Of a stretch of 64,000 nt of DNA, positions 42,869 to 53,749 are shown in pieces. The stretch lies in the NCBI GenBank assembly GCA_021399435.1, contig JAJTUP010000021.1, forward strand, positions 186,001-250,000. The letters are read 5' to 3'. Numbering within the stretch: the first letter of the stretch is position 1; every line of letters starts with the position of its first letter. The notes under the pieces were generated by a model. It had not been told where the DNA came from. It saw only the letters and a list, made by a program, of their open reading frames with translations, and ran no database searches. This DNA comes from Diaporthe sp. PMI_573 (lineage: Eukaryota > Ascomycota > Sordariomycetes > Diaporthales > Diaporthaceae). The translations under genes and the position numbers were made by a program.

Positions 42869-43338
42869 GATTGATCAGGTCTTGTCTGGAAGAAGAATGT
42901 TTATATGGAAAATGTGGTGGCACTAAAGAGCTGCGTTAACCAAGTGATGTAGTTGAGGAATGATAGAGGGCTACGCTGTCGTTTGGTCCAGCCGGCGTGA
43001 ATGAGAATCTTGACGCTAGCCGCTACCGTGGGTCTCGCAGCGGCACCTCTTCCGGAGATCGGAGAACAAACTAAACCCTAGCACATGCTATCGTTGGGTG
43101 AGACCTTACTGCACCACACAAGTCATTGTAACTTACCGAGCTCTGACTTTCATACCATAATGACTGAAGATTGCCAGCGAATCTAGTTTGTAAGTCATTT
43201 CATATGGCCTGCACACAAGAGTGGGTTATTGCCAAGACTGGCAAGTGTTGTAATTTATCCGATGACTCCAGTTCTAGCACAGCAGCCCCGAAGCTGCTCG
43301 TCCCAAAACGTCCCGAGGGTCGCATACTGCATGGGAAA
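42869..43338. other. Non-coding region
   Basis: Nothing supportable between the VOC gene and the zinc-finger locus. Confidence 0.4.
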
Positions 43339-44171
43339 TTACGAGCCCTGTGCTACTGGAACAGCGCCTTCGCGTTCCCTTCCGCCAGTGAGCAGACGCC
43401 ACGATGCGGAGTCTCTACTGGGGGCGCAATAATCATGACATCTTCTGAGTCTACAAGTAGTGGCGACCCCGCCAATGTTGATTCTCAGGTGCCTGTTGAA
43501 ATTTCCTTGGTTATTTGTTCCATAATTGCACTTGTCACAGTAGTAATCCATGGAAGAGGGGTCCCTTAGCCCTGGGATATAGTCTGGGTCGGTCATGATG
43601 AGGTGGTCTAGGCTTTTTTCGTGTTTGGTGAAATCATGCCTCCTATCAGTTCCGTATTTGCAAGGTTGGCATTTGTGATTCTTCTTCTTCCACCCGTCAC
43701 CACGGCCAGCAACCTTGGCCTCGACACTCCTGCGGGTCACTAGAAGGTTGGCTGTCTTTGTCTTCGCCACCTTTGGTGCAGTGACTTCAGTCACCGTCAT
43801 CCTTTGGAACGTGCCGGCTTCCTGTCCCTGGTACCACTCCATCTTCTTGTGGGATGGGTTGGCCTTGTGGGAGTCCAATTCCTGTTGTGTGGGCATGGTT
43901 GTGTTTCCTTCCCTCCTTTGTCAGCCTTCAAATGTGTACGATGAACGGCTGACTCCATATGCCGTCGGAGTTCCCCAGGGAAAACACAGAAGAAATAACC
44001 ACAATCGCAGACAAGGGTTGGGAGTTCCTTGTCCTCGAGCGGGGTGTGGACGTTCTGCTGGTGGCGATCAAGATGACTCTGTGCAGGAAAAGGGAGGTCT
44101 GAAGCAGGGCCACGGTCGCAGCCAGCGTGCAGGCAGTACAGGTGAGAAGAGAAGGGCACTGGCGGCTTCAC
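43339..44171 (-). pseudogene. C-terminal zinc-finger array of the C2H2 locus, in two further frames
   Basis: Downstream of the main frame of the neighbouring C2H2 gene, coding character continues on the same strand. In a second frame (about 44171-43900): YCLHAGCDRG...SHLDRHQQNVH and LVCDCGYFFC...LRRHMESAVH. In a third frame (about 43896-43420): a finger-like half (LDSHKANPSHKK), then HKCQPCKYGTDRRHDFTKHEKSLDH and YYCDKCNYGTNNQGNFNRHL. At neither transition could a GT-AG intron of credible size be placed, so the locus is either frameshifted, misassembled or has an exon structure I cannot solve. The fingers themselves look undamaged. Confidence 0.55.
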
Positions 44172-46362
44172 CCAGCAAGCCCTCTTTTCCGAGGCAGGCG
44201 TTCATGTCGCGGTGCGCCGCTTCAGCCTCCTTGTCGGAGAACTTCAACCCACAGCCACGGCACTCGAGCACCCAAACACTGTGCTCCTTGTTCAGGTGTT
44301 CCTGGAACGCGCCCGCCGTGAGTTCCGTGAACCCACGGCCGGGGCACGCGCTGCAGCTGAACTGGACGGGGTCGTCCTTGGCGCCGAGCAGCTCGCCGTA
44401 TGGCGGCACCGGGACCTCGACACCGCGGTAGGAGGGGTCAGGCGCGCGTGCGTCAGATGGCTGCGCGCCGGGCTGGTCGAGCCGCACTCTGCCGAGTTCC
44501 TCGCTGATCTTTCGATATGGGCCTTCGAAGGGGATCTGCGAGAGGATGGCAAAAAGCCAAGGCCAGAACGACGGGTCGTGACTACCCATGATGTTGTTTG
44601 TCCACCGGGCGTCGGCCGACGTGTTGTTTATGTCCTTGTCAAATGACAACACGAGGTCGAACGGCTCAGGGTGAGAGACCGGGCCCTCGGTTGGGAGGCG
44701 CCCATCCTTGCGTTCCGCATAGCCCGTGAACATGGCCGTGTTCGGTGGCCCCTTGGTGGCGACGACAAGCTGGAGCGAGTGGTGGAGAAAGGGCGATATG
44801 GGAAGGTTCTTTCGGTCTAAGATCAGGTACTTGACCTCCTCTCTGAATTCTAGGTCGGACGGACTGAGGCTGGGGCGGAGCAAGGCGACCCTGTCAATGG
44901 CGGCACGAGCCTGCCTGCTGACATCCTGCCAGACGTCGTAGAGCAGCCGCTCCCAGTAGATATCAATGTCCCGCTCGAAGAGCTTAAGCTTATCTGCCCT
45001 CTTGTTGCATTGTCTGTGAAAGGGGCTTGTTCTCATCCACGCACAGAGTTCCTTGAAGTTGTACCCCATTCGTCTCAAGGCAGCGTGATTTGTTACATGG
45101 AAGGGGCAAGGTGTCCCGTCGAAGAGCAGGTACTCCTCAAAGTCGCGCCGAGAGAGCCCGTGGGACTCCGAGATGCGCAAGCAATCCTCTCTGATGCGTT
45201 TTTCACCATCCTCAGAGACATATCCTGTGTAATTTCGGTCCCGCATCTGCAGGAGGTGTTCACTGTTGCTCAGGGCCTCTTCGAGACTTTGCCTTAGGGA
45301 ACCTGTGACCTCTCCCTCGCAGATCGCCTTGAGGATATCCCGGCGTTCTTCGTCCGACAACCCCGCCCAGTAGGCGCGGCGCTTTTTGTGCGTGCTCTCC
45401 TCGAAGCCACAGCGGCGCTTGATGATGGCCATGTTGTCGAGAGCTGTGGCAAGCCAGTCTATTCTGGACTTCCGTTCCAGCCAGGACATCTCCCCGTCCT
45501 TAAGGACCCTCGACAGCTCTGAAATAAGTGCGATCTCCGCGGGGAACGTCATGCCCCCCTTGGCAAAATTCAAGAAGGAAGACATGACCGCGGTGTTGGA
45601 GACGGAGTGGTATTGCAGCACAACATGGGCCACGGCGAAGGGCAGGGCCGCGTCTAGCTCCGGGTTCATGGGCGACTGCAGAAAGAGAGTGGGCCAGCCT
45701 GTCAGGTAGTCAGCGGCGTACTTCGCCGGAGGATTGGTGTCGTCCTCCTTCCTTGGCACGTCCTTAAACTGACTTTCCAAGTGACCAACGATACCTTTCA
45801 CGCGTGCGTCCTTCTCGGCCTCGCTCATTTGGCTGAGCTTCCCGCCATACTGCTCATCCCGGACATAACTTTCCGTCTGTTTGTTGCGAACATGATGCTG
45901 CTCGACATAACTTGCTGGTGCCGCGGGGAACGACGATCTCTCCGGTCTGAAGTAATTACGCGGTGGCCCGGTGTACACGTGATGGTTATCTGCGTATGGG
46001 TACGTCTTCCCTTCTCGGTTTTGGCGAGGCTTGACTCCAGCTGGGCGCGTGCCGAAGTACGACCCACGGTCGGCATGCAAGAGGACGAAATGGTCCTCGC
46101 CTACTCCAGCGCTGTTGAAAGGCCTTGTGGTACCGTTACTGTAGTTGATCATGATGCGGGCTTTGGCGCCCTTGTCCGCCCAGAACTTCTCGACCGCCGC
46201 GAGCACGTCGTCTGCGGTTGGCTCGCCGGGCCGGAGGAGCAGCTGGATCGCTTCAACCGTCGGCTTCCGCACGTCAGCGACGAATTTAGTCTGTTTGATA
46301 GTCGCGGTGACCGCGCCGACGGCTGTTTTTGCAGAATAGAACCACGCTCTACTGCCACGCAT
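44068..46362 (-). CDS. Large C2H2 zinc-finger protein, family not recognised
   Basis: One open frame of 764 codons, first Met at 46362. Coding character extends about 60 bp upstream of that Met, to an acceptor-like GGATAG near 46426-46431, so a 5' exon probably exists. The N-terminal about 650 residues are helical and charged with no domain I recognise. Near the C-terminus come FSCSACPGRGFTEL...FQEHLNKEH and LECRGCGLKFSDKEAEAAHRDMNAC, two C2H2-like fingers. The frame then runs into an unrelated tail (after GLLG near 44175) while the natural continuation with more fingers lies in another frame. The reach and codon use argue that the main part is a real gene. Role unknown; a nucleic-acid-binding regulator is an inference from the fingers only. 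Confidence 0.6.
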   Translation of the reverse strand: MRGSRAWFYSAKTAVGAVTATIKQTKFVADVRKPTVEAIQLLLRPGEPTADDVLAAVEKFWADKGAKARIMINYSNGTTRPFNSAGVGEDHFVLLHADRGSYFGTRPAGVKPRQNREGKTYPYADNHHVYTGPPRNYFRPERSSFPAAPASYVEQHHVRNKQTESYVRDEQYGGKLSQMSEAEKDARVKGIVGHLESQFKDVPRKEDDTNPPAKYAADYLTGWPTLFLQSPMNPELDAALPFAVAHVVLQYHSVSNTAVMSSFLNFAKGGMTFPAEIALISELSRVLKDGEMSWLERKSRIDWLATALDNMAIIKRRCGFEESTHKKRRAYWAGLSDEERRDILKAICEGEVTGSLRQSLEEALSNSEHLLQMRDRNYTGYVSEDGEKRIREDCLRISESHGLSRRDFEEYLLFDGTPCPFHVTNHAALRRMGYNFKELCAWMRTSPFHRQCNKRADKLKLFERDIDIYWERLLYDVWQDVSRQARAAIDRVALLRPSLSPSDLEFREEVKYLILDRKNLPISPFLHHSLQLVVATKGPPNTAMFTGYAERKDGRLPTEGPVSHPEPFDLVLSFDKDINNTSADARWTNNIMGSHDPSFWPWLFAILSQIPFEGPYRKISEELGRVRLDQPGAQPSDARAPDPSYRGVEVPVPPYGELLGAKDDPVQFSCSACPGRGFTELTAGAFQEHLNKEHSVWVLECRGCGLKFSDKEAEAAHRDMNACLGKEGLLGEAASALLFSPVLPARWLRPWPCFRPPFSCTESS

Positions 46363-46431
46363 TTGAGCAGCCTCCCATGTGAACTCGAGTTTGGAGGTCT
46401 CCGCGACTGCGCATTCGGCCTATCCCTAGGA

Positions 46432-48080
46432 AGGAAAGAGAGCCTAGGACCCCTCTGATAAAGAGAGCTTGCTCCGTCAGCCATATCTTACTTTTGTCGG
46501 TCTTGGTAGGGAAGCTGGTCTACATCCTATCTTAGCACGCCTGTTGCCGAAGTCTCGTACAACCTTAAGCCTACGGGTATCCTCATAGCTGTATTAACCT
46601 GATCTAACTGAAAAGGAGGGGGGTGTCAAATGCCGAGGTGGGAAGAAAAATGCAAAAGTATCCGTGGACAGCTGAGGCGAGATTCTTCACCTTTGGGCTA
46701 CGCAGCCCACAGGTCAGCCAGCAAAGGGGACCTGACTTGGGAATTCCTGGTTTGGCTCTGGATGGATCGCTGGTAATGGGCCGTACCACACGTTCAGTGG
46801 TTGTCGTGTGGAGTGTGCTGAAAGTTGAGGAATTTTGGCGGTGCTGACGCCTGCCCATACACCATTGCACTCCGCCTGCCCGGGCACTTTTACAGCTACG
46901 GGAAGCGTCGCAGGTGGATCACACCAGTCGTGCTGGGATCTGGGCTCCGCCTCCAAGGCTTTTGTGGGAGTGCACTTGGTGCCCGTCTTGCCGGGGGCTT
47001 CTGCCCTCGTTCGATGCCATGCTCTTCCCGCCAAGCAATGACATCTGAGACGGCAACCTCGCTCGATTTGCAATTTGCAAAAGCGACAATACAACACAGC
47101 TACCCAGGACAAAGGTCGAGTCTGCTGTATTGGTCAGTGTTTCTGTAGACACAACCAACTCAGGCCCCTCCGCCCACCACGGCAGAAGGCTCCCCAACCG
47201 CCTCACCATCCGCTTTGTAGATCTCATGCTTGAATTCGTAGAGGTCACCAGCCTCGGCAGATTCACGAACACGGGTGTCCACAATGATCAGCTCCCCACA
47301 GGAGGAAAGGGAGGCGAGCCTCGGCAGGGGGAGCACAAGGTTAAATGAGCAGACTCTGCCTCCTCCACAAAGTCCATTGGCCCACAACTGTACATGCCGT
47401 TCTACTTCGAGGCCTGCCCAGCCTAATCCAACACGACACCAAGGTCGCTCGTGTAAACAGGCTTATGCAGGTATAGGGACCCCCAAGCCTGGATATTCGA
47501 TCTGGCCTTGGTGTGAAACCCAGCAGAAAGAGTGCTGTCCGCGACAACCCAAGTTCATACGGCATTGGCAGACCTTGGATACAGGTGGTCCCTAAGAACA
47601 AGGAGATGCAGGGCAGGAGCAAAAGCCGAGGTAGTCTGCGGTGGGACGGGGCAGGACGGTGAGAGCCAAAGGCCCGGTAGGAAGGGCAGCCCTCAGAGCA
47701 CCTAAGACGCAGCTGGTGGCGAACTTGGGGTCGAGCTCGGGCGCTTTGTGAGTTATAGCTTGCCCGCAGCGCCGAATGGTACTGGTGCGTTGCTGCCATG
47801 TTGGACGCGGGTAGCCGCTTGCGGGTGCTGCTGGCCTCTCACAATGCCAGGGGGAATTGCAAATTCGCGGGTGGGCGGGAACGGCCAGTCGCAAATGTCA
47901 AAGACGTAGCACCAGGACCCAAGATAAAGCTGGCACTCAGCTGCCACCCGCCCCTGGTGGTGCCGCTCCTCTCCTCCTGCCGCACCCAGGCGCGAACCAC
48001 TGCACTTTCTCGCCGAACCGCTGCTGCACATATTGAAGCCTTCTTAGATCCTCACCGACGCCCGGTCCCCATCGCCCAAC
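46432..48080. other. Gene-poor region with one possible exon
   Basis: No complete gene model. A coding-like stretch on the minus strand lies at 47160-47310. The last 250 bp is the likely promoter of the gene at 48081. Confidence 0.4.
47160..47310 (-). other. Possible coding exon, family not recognised
   Basis: One minus-strand frame reads CGELIIVDTRVRESAEAGD followed by LYEFKHEIYKADGEAVGEPS, then a stop. Composition is like an ordinary soluble protein and unlike the flanks. I could not find a start exon or splice partners. Confidence 0.25.
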
Positions 48081-49748
48081 ATGCCAAGCCCAATTGATTG
48101 CTCGTCCACCGGCGCCTCCTCAGGCTCGTCGTCCCCCGTGTCGGACGGGCTCGACGGGCGACGACCAGCCACCGGCACCGCCGTCCACGAGACCCAAGCA
48201 CACGACGGCCTTGACCGCGAAGAACATGGCAGTGACGAATATGGTAGTGAAGAAGTTGGAAGTGAAGAAGTTGGAAGTGAAGAAGTTACCGACGAGGAGG
48301 ACATCGATGGGGAAACCACCGACGAACACGCCGATGCCGAGATCGCTGACGACGGAGGAGTCGGGTATGAGCAAGTCGAGGTTGGATTGTTGCCGCGCGA
48401 CGACAACGCGCGTCGGGACCGTCGGGACCGTCGGGACCGCCGGTTCTGTCTCCTGACTCTGATCTCCTGCCTCTTCGCCCTGGCCGCCGTCATGTACTCT
48501 GCCCGCGAGCCGCTCCCAGCGTACCTCGCCGAGCCACCCCAGGTGCCAGCCTGGCTCGCAAACCTCAGGCCGGCCCGCCCCAAGAGGCTCGTCCCCCTCG
48601 ACGCCGCCGAGAGCGTCCAGGCCATCGTGGAGCTCTACGAGCCGTTTTTGCTCAGCCAGGTGGGCCTGCTTGCCGCGCGCCCGTGGCGGCCGATCAGCAT
48701 AATCTCCGACCTGTCGATGAGCCATTTACCGGAAGGCGCCTATAACAAAGTGGGCGGGGCGTTTGGCTTCTTCTTCCACTTGGAGAGGAACGTCTCGGAG
48801 CTCTGCGGCACGATCCAAATCGCAATAAACACAATACCGGCGGGCGACCCATGGCGTCCCAACGAGGAGCTCGAGGGTCTCTGCCGGCCCCTCATCCATA
48901 TGAGCCGCGCGGCCGTGAGTGCCTACGGCGACGTCGCCCACAGCCTCGCCGGGCCGCCGCACCGGGGGACAAGGTGGCTGGAACAGTTGCTGAGGGAGGT
49001 GCTGGCCCTGGCGCACGCGGCGGCCGGGCCCGACGGCCCGGGACACAATCTTGAGGGCGCGGCAGACTACCTCGCGGCCAACGCCAGCACCAGCGATCGA
49101 CTCCGGCGCCAGCAGGGCAGCTGGCAGCATATGAACTCATATATTAAGGAAGAGCTGTGGAGGATGCACCTAACCTGCTGGGAGGTCGAGAGGATGTGGG
49201 TGAAGCTCGCGCCCGTGGCACGTTGGTATATCGCCCGGAAGATGGCGACGGCCGCGGGCGATGCCGGCCCCGGTTCGCTCCACGCCCAGGTCACGGGCGA
49301 CTTGCTACAGCTCGAGTCGGCAATCACGGTGGTGCGGGAGCTCACACTCGCCAGCCTGGACAGCATCGAGGCCATGATCATGGCGCAGCAACGGCTGCAG
49401 GAGCTGTATGACTTGCTGGGCTGTGTGAAGCAGGCGTGCCTGGTCAAGCGCGACGGCGACGAGGCTATGGAACGGTTCGTGCTGGCGGACCCATCTGTCC
49501 TCCATGAAAAGCTTATCGGCACAGCGGACTGGCTGCAGGCACGGATGGAGGCCGCGGAAGATGATGGTTTTGCTCAAGACGACTCAATGTATGTCACTCC
49601 AGTAATGTTCCCAATTCGGCCGAGCGGGAGGCGCTCAAAAGAAAAATGGGGTTGGGGTGAACCGCCGCGTAGAGTTTTCAGGTACTGGGTATTGAAGTGG
49701 AGGAATGCTGTAGCGTGGTTAAGGGACGGTGGCCCGTGGGGCAGATAG
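48081..49748 (+). CDS. Single-pass membrane protein with acidic repeats, unknown function
   Basis: Single exon, 555 residues; the start at 48081 is the first ATG and leads into Ser-rich disorder. Residues 1-105 are disordered and acidic, with three copies of a GSEEV unit (15-bp tandem repeats near 48240-48288). A (DRR) repeat near 110-121 (9-bp DNA repeats near 48410-48440) precedes one hydrophobic helix at about 122-140 (CLLTLISCLFALAAVMY). The remaining 410 residues are helical, with no domain I recognise and no obvious catalytic motif. The basic residues before the helix favour an N-terminus-in, C-terminus-out orientation. Two further proteins of the same plan follow within 5 kb. An extended helical ectodomain or a tethering role can only be guessed. 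Confidence 0.72.
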   Translation: MPSPIDCSSTGASSGSSSPVSDGLDGRRPATGTAVHETQAHDGLDREEHGSDEYGSEEVGSEEVGSEEVTDEEDIDGETTDEHADAEIADDGGVGYEQVEVGLLPRDDNARRDRRDRRDRRFCLLTLISCLFALAAVMYSAREPLPAYLAEPPQVPAWLANLRPARPKRLVPLDAAESVQAIVELYEPFLLSQVGLLAARPWRPISIISDLSMSHLPEGAYNKVGGAFGFFFHLERNVSELCGTIQIAINTIPAGDPWRPNEELEGLCRPLIHMSRAAVSAYGDVAHSLAGPPHRGTRWLEQLLREVLALAHAAAGPDGPGHNLEGAADYLAANASTSDRLRRQQGSWQHMNSYIKEELWRMHLTCWEVERMWVKLAPVARWYIARKMATAAGDAGPGSLHAQVTGDLLQLESAITVVRELTLASLDSIEAMIMAQQRLQELYDLLGCVKQACLVKRDGDEAMERFVLADPSVLHEKLIGTADWLQARMEAAEDDGFAQDDSMYVTPVMFPIRPSGRRSKEKWGWGEPPRRVFRYWVLKWRNAVAWLRDGGPWGR

Positions 49749-50604
49749 AGCTCGCGCCCACGGCACAGATCTCACAACAGCCCAGGGTCTAGCCGCGAGG
49801 CGATTTGCGTCAGAAGTGCGGTTCTGAGCGCTAAGGAGCTTGGCTCTAATAGCAACATGTATCCCATTTGCACGTATCCTGTCTGGCACCAAACCCAATG
49901 CATTTATTATAAGCGACATCTAAGAGCGATATAGTAAGATGCTTTGAGACAGCAAGAATGGTTTCTTCTTGCGGTGCCATGGGCAAATACTTATATACAG
50001 GTTAATGTACAGCCGATGTTAAATGTAGCAGGCCAGCCGGGCGGGTGAGGGGCAGGCAGACGCAAAGCTGTTCACATCTGGGCAGATCAGTACGTCGCAA
50101 CCGACAGTTGCGAGCATTGCTACGAACGGAAACCTGGCTCTTCCTCGAGCAGCGGTAACCTACCGTCGCGCGCTGCCATCGTCGACGCCGAAATCAGTGC
50201 CCACTTGCATCATTCCCGACTACGCCAGGCATAGGCCTACAGCTCGGAACGGCTGACCCACCATGGGAAACGGGCTTGTCAAGGTCGGACAAGTGCCGGA
50301 GACACTCGCCAGAGGCATCGACATCTTTGCACAATACCAAGACATCCCGAGAAGAGAGAGGAAGAGACACAACCTTCAGGCTGTCAATAAAGCAAGATTT
50401 AGTACCAGACAGACTCAAGTCATCCAAGGTCAAGACCATTCAAGGTCTAAACCATCTGAGATCCATATCATCCACCCAACCATCCACGACTCGACCCTCC
50501 CGAGACTCGATCTAACCGCAGATAAAGTAGCTCCAACCCCCCGGACGCGTGCCTGGCGATGCGTTCCATGCCTCATTCTGCCGCGCCAGCCGTGCCCCTT
50601 CACG
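49749..50604. other. Convergent 3' region
   Basis: Between the ends of two opposing membrane-protein genes. No gene seen. Confidence 0.45.
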
Positions 50605-51768
50605 CTACGGCTGTGGCTCCTCCAATTCCGCCAGAATCCATCGGAGCGTGCCGGTCAGCTCCTCCAGCCGGACCAGGACTTTGAGTGCCCTGGCGCCGCT
50701 CTTGAACACGTGCCCCCACGGTCCCTCGAACTCGGAGTTGGCTGGCGACAATGACGCGGACAGTAACTTGAGCTCTTCTTTCGTCTCATCAAATACGTCG
50801 TTATTGTTGCGGAACAGGTGATCCTGCTTTTCGGATTCATTTTTGGCCCTGGAGACGAGCTCAGATATCACGGACATGGCCGCCGCGGCGTCGCGCTCCT
50901 TCTGTGTGGCATCCCTGGGCCGGCCATTGAGTTGCATTGTCCGTGCGTGATGCGCCAGGTCCTCATCTATTCTCTTCAGGAATTCCTTCACCAAACGCCG
51001 GTAGTCGGAAAATCGTGCTTCGGAGGCACTAATGCCAGCATCCAGGTATGCACTCAGCTCGCCTGTTCGCCGGCGGGCGGTGCGCTCGGGTGGCTCAGGC
51101 GAAGGAATGCCAGCCCACAGCATGGCAAAGTAGACGCCGCGGCGGGGGAAAAGCTTCAGGCGCAGGGCCCAGTCTCCGGGCTGGAAGAACCACGCGTTCT
51201 CAATGTCCATGTAGAGGTACTCATCGATCTCATGTAGGTGTAGCCAGCCGGCGTCGGATTCGGCTAGCATTTTGGCCTTCAGTACCTCAGTCCCGCTGCT
51301 CATGTTGGCGGTCATCTCGCTGAGGTTCATACGCAGGGCATCGATGGGGGCTGTGAGGATATTCACGGAGGCCGTGAGGAGTGCGTGGAGGAAGCGGCCG
51401 TACGTGACTGCCGCGAGAAGGGGGCCCGTGACGTTTGCCGCTCGGGATGCCCCAATGGTCCACGTAACCTCGGGCCGTGACTGGGCCCTGGGTGAGTGCG
51501 GCGCGTCAGCTGTCTGGTAAAACAACGCAAGAAGGAAACATCCCGCGGCGGTCGCCAGCATGAGGGTCCATGGGGAGATGCGCCGTATCCACGGATCCCT
51601 GGCCGCCTCACCAACAACTCGTCCACCGCCTCGACCACCACCCGGTCCAATGTCTGGGACAAAGTTTTCTCGGCCGAGGTTTCCTCCACCAGCCTGCGTC
51701 TGGGTTCCATTTTGCCTGGGAAATCCAACCGCACGATTCGTGTCGTCGTTGTCCTCGTGGTCTGCCAT
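50605..51768 (-). CDS. Single-pass membrane protein, unknown function
   Basis: Single exon, 387 residues, start at 51768 (MADHEDNDDTNRAVGF). Residues 1-60 are disordered with a Gly/Arg-rich patch (GPGGGRGGGRVV). One hydrophobic helix follows near 67-84 (SPWTLMLATAAGCFLLALFY). The C-terminal 300 residues are mostly charged helices with coiled-coil-like periodicity (FSDYRRLVKEFLKRIDEDLAHHA, MSVISELVSRAKNES). There is no recognised domain. Layout (disordered head, single helix, long helical tail) matches its two neighbours at 48081 and 52315, though clear sequence identity is not visible by eye. Divergent from the 52315 gene over 546 bp. Confidence 0.7.
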   Translation of the reverse strand: MADHEDNDDTNRAVGFPRQNGTQTQAGGGNLGRENFVPDIGPGGGRGGGRVVGEAARDPWIRRISPWTLMLATAAGCFLLALFYQTADAPHSPRAQSRPEVTWTIGASRAANVTGPLLAAVTYGRFLHALLTASVNILTAPIDALRMNLSEMTANMSSGTEVLKAKMLAESDAGWLHLHEIDEYLYMDIENAWFFQPGDWALRLKLFPRRGVYFAMLWAGIPSPEPPERTARRRTGELSAYLDAGISASEARFSDYRRLVKEFLKRIDEDLAHHARTMQLNGRPRDATQKERDAAAAMSVISELVSRAKNESEKQDHLFRNNNDVFDETKEELKLLSASLSPANSEFEGPWGHVFKSGARALKVLVRLEELTGTLRWILAELEEPQP

Positions 51769-52314
51769 GCCAGCGGTATGATAAGGAACCTCTCCGTCGC
51801 CGAGGTCTGGGTGCTCGTTGGCGGACTCTGCCGATCGCCGCGTCGCCTGAGACGGCTACACATCTCGCCCTTTTGAATGGGTCGACATCGAGCTTCTCGA
51901 TAAGTTTGGTGCCTAGTGCCTGCCCCGACGGGCCCGACTCGCCGGCCGGCCCCAGCGCCGATGTCAAAGGTCTCTTGTCTACTCAGGTGCGGATGGCGGC
52001 CCATGTGTCGCGGAATGGCAAGACCGGGCCAGCCAGTGGCTCGAGGTGCAGCGCCACACGCGCCTAGAAGCATCTCTACATGGGCAACAAAGGCAGCTGA
52101 AGGAGCCGCCTTGTCTGGCATGGGGGAGGTGAAAGGAATAGGGGGCAGGAACGCGACAAGTCATGTATGAATACGACAAGTCTTCCGTGTTGGCCTGAGA
52201 TCAGCCTGGGCATGGCCGTGGGAAATGATTAATATGACACATGCCCAGTGGCTGCGGTGAGGTTCCTCTCGCACGACCATTGTCAAGGCCCTGTTTCGAG
52301 ACAGCCACGTCACC
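51769..52314. promoter_or_regulatory. Divergent promoter of two membrane-protein genes
   Basis: 546 bp between opposing starts; no specific site recognised. A shared control region would fit the similar architecture of the two products. Confidence 0.4.
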
Positions 52315-53175
52315 ATGCCACCTAACCAACAGAACGGACGCCGCCATGTCCCGATCCCCCAGCAGTTCGAGCCGGCGGCCATCAGCAACGAGCTCGCGCG
52401 CCGCCTCAACGAGCTCACCCGAGAGATGAGGGCGAGGCAGACCCCGGAGGACCGGCTCTGGGGCCCAGATGGCATCCTTGAGACGCTTATGTACAGGCAG
52501 CACGAGTTTTCGGGCATAAATAGGCCCTATCTCCGCCCCCAGGTCGTGGAGGAGGCCATCAGGCGTCTCCGATCAGCAGATAACCAGCCGCGCGAAAGAA
52601 ACACGATCAAGATGCTGTGTTTGGTGGCGCTGGCCTTCGCCCTCCTCGCTGCCCTCTCCTCTCATGTGTTCACGCACAAGTCCGCTCCCGCTGAACCCAC
52701 GTACGAGTCCGCGCCCGCTGAACCCACGTACGAGTCCGCTCCCGCTGAACTCACGTACGAGTCCGCGCCCGCTGACCCCATTGCTGATGCGATCATGGAC
52801 GCCTGCGACCTCCACGTCAGATGGGCACACGCGGTAGACGAGCCGCCAGGGCAAGGCGACCTCTACAGCGCCCTAGGCTCCAGCGAGCTCGAATTCTCTA
52901 GCAGCATTGACGAGTTTGCCAAGCACTTCTCCACGATTATGGAATCGAAGCATTGTGCAAGGTATGGACACCAGCCCATCCGAATGAGCCGAGCCCGAAG
53001 CTGACCCAGCCATCATAGAAACGAGGGCGAGGAGCAGTGCCAGACGCGCGCTACCGTCGCCATCCGCATCTTCGAATTCCTGCGCGACGAGAACAACAAG
53101 GATGTGTACGACACCGATATCCTGCCCCTCACCGGAAACAACAAGGCCCTGCTGAGGAAGACGTGTGGGTGGTGA
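52315..53175 (+). CDS. Single-pass membrane protein with decapeptide repeats, unknown function
   Basis: Exons 52315-52961 and 53019-53175 give 267 residues. The 57-bp intron (GTATGG donor, GCTGAC branch, ATCATAG acceptor) joins SKHCAR to NEGEEQCQTRATVAIRIF in phase 2; reading through would stop at 53004. The N-terminal 95 residues are charged and helical. A hydrophobic helix (IKMLCLVALAFALLAALSSHVF) is followed by three to four copies of the decapeptide SAPAEPTYE (30-bp DNA repeats at 52680-52775), a Pro-rich spacer. A C-terminal domain of about 130 residues with four cysteines ends LLRKTCGW. Domain unknown. The repeat number is likely to vary between strains, as in surface proteins, which is an inference. 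Confidence 0.72.
52680..52775 (+). repeat. 30-bp in-frame tandem repeat
   Basis: Three near-perfect copies plus a partial of a unit (tccgctcccgctgaacccac, then gtacga) encoding SAPAEPTYE. Confidence 0.85.
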
Positions 53176-53749
53176 TCAAGGCTGTGGGTTGCAGGCCTGC
53201 TGGCTGTGGATGGGGTCTTTGTTCTTGTAGCCTCGCTGGTTGGTCTGGAACTTGGAGCTCGGGGCATGGGTGGTGGGGGAGATGCGGGGTGGTGGTTGTC
53301 GATGGGAAGTTCTCACACTCACCCTGCAGGAGTGTTACCTGCTACTTTGCGCTCTTTATTCTGCCAGCACTTTTCACGCCGGCATGATTTCCACACTGGC
53401 TGCCGATACAATCGGGCCCTTGGGGCTGCCGAGGGGTATGTGGTCTTAGGAGAGGATGGTTTTTTATGTCACAGAAGCGGCTTGGTCCTGGGAGTCGGTT
53501 CTGCATGTGTCTCTGCGACGAAGTTATGCATGTCTTAAAGTTGTCGGGCTGACAGTGTGGACTTGCCGTGCCAGGCTTGCTTGGTACGGGGCTTTTGTAG
53601 CATTCAAATGTCCCTTATTGACTGAACAAAACAGGCAGTGGTTTCGTTCTTAATCTGCATCTATCCGAAGGCGTATGCGGTTCCTTCAAATAGTGGAATA
53701 AACAAGAGCTACCAAAAAAAGGTCTTATGGGGATCGCCGATGTCTGGCC

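Noticed and set aside
48044..48725. Minus-strand frames opposite the 48081 gene
   Set aside because: Shadows of its repeats and GC-rich codons.
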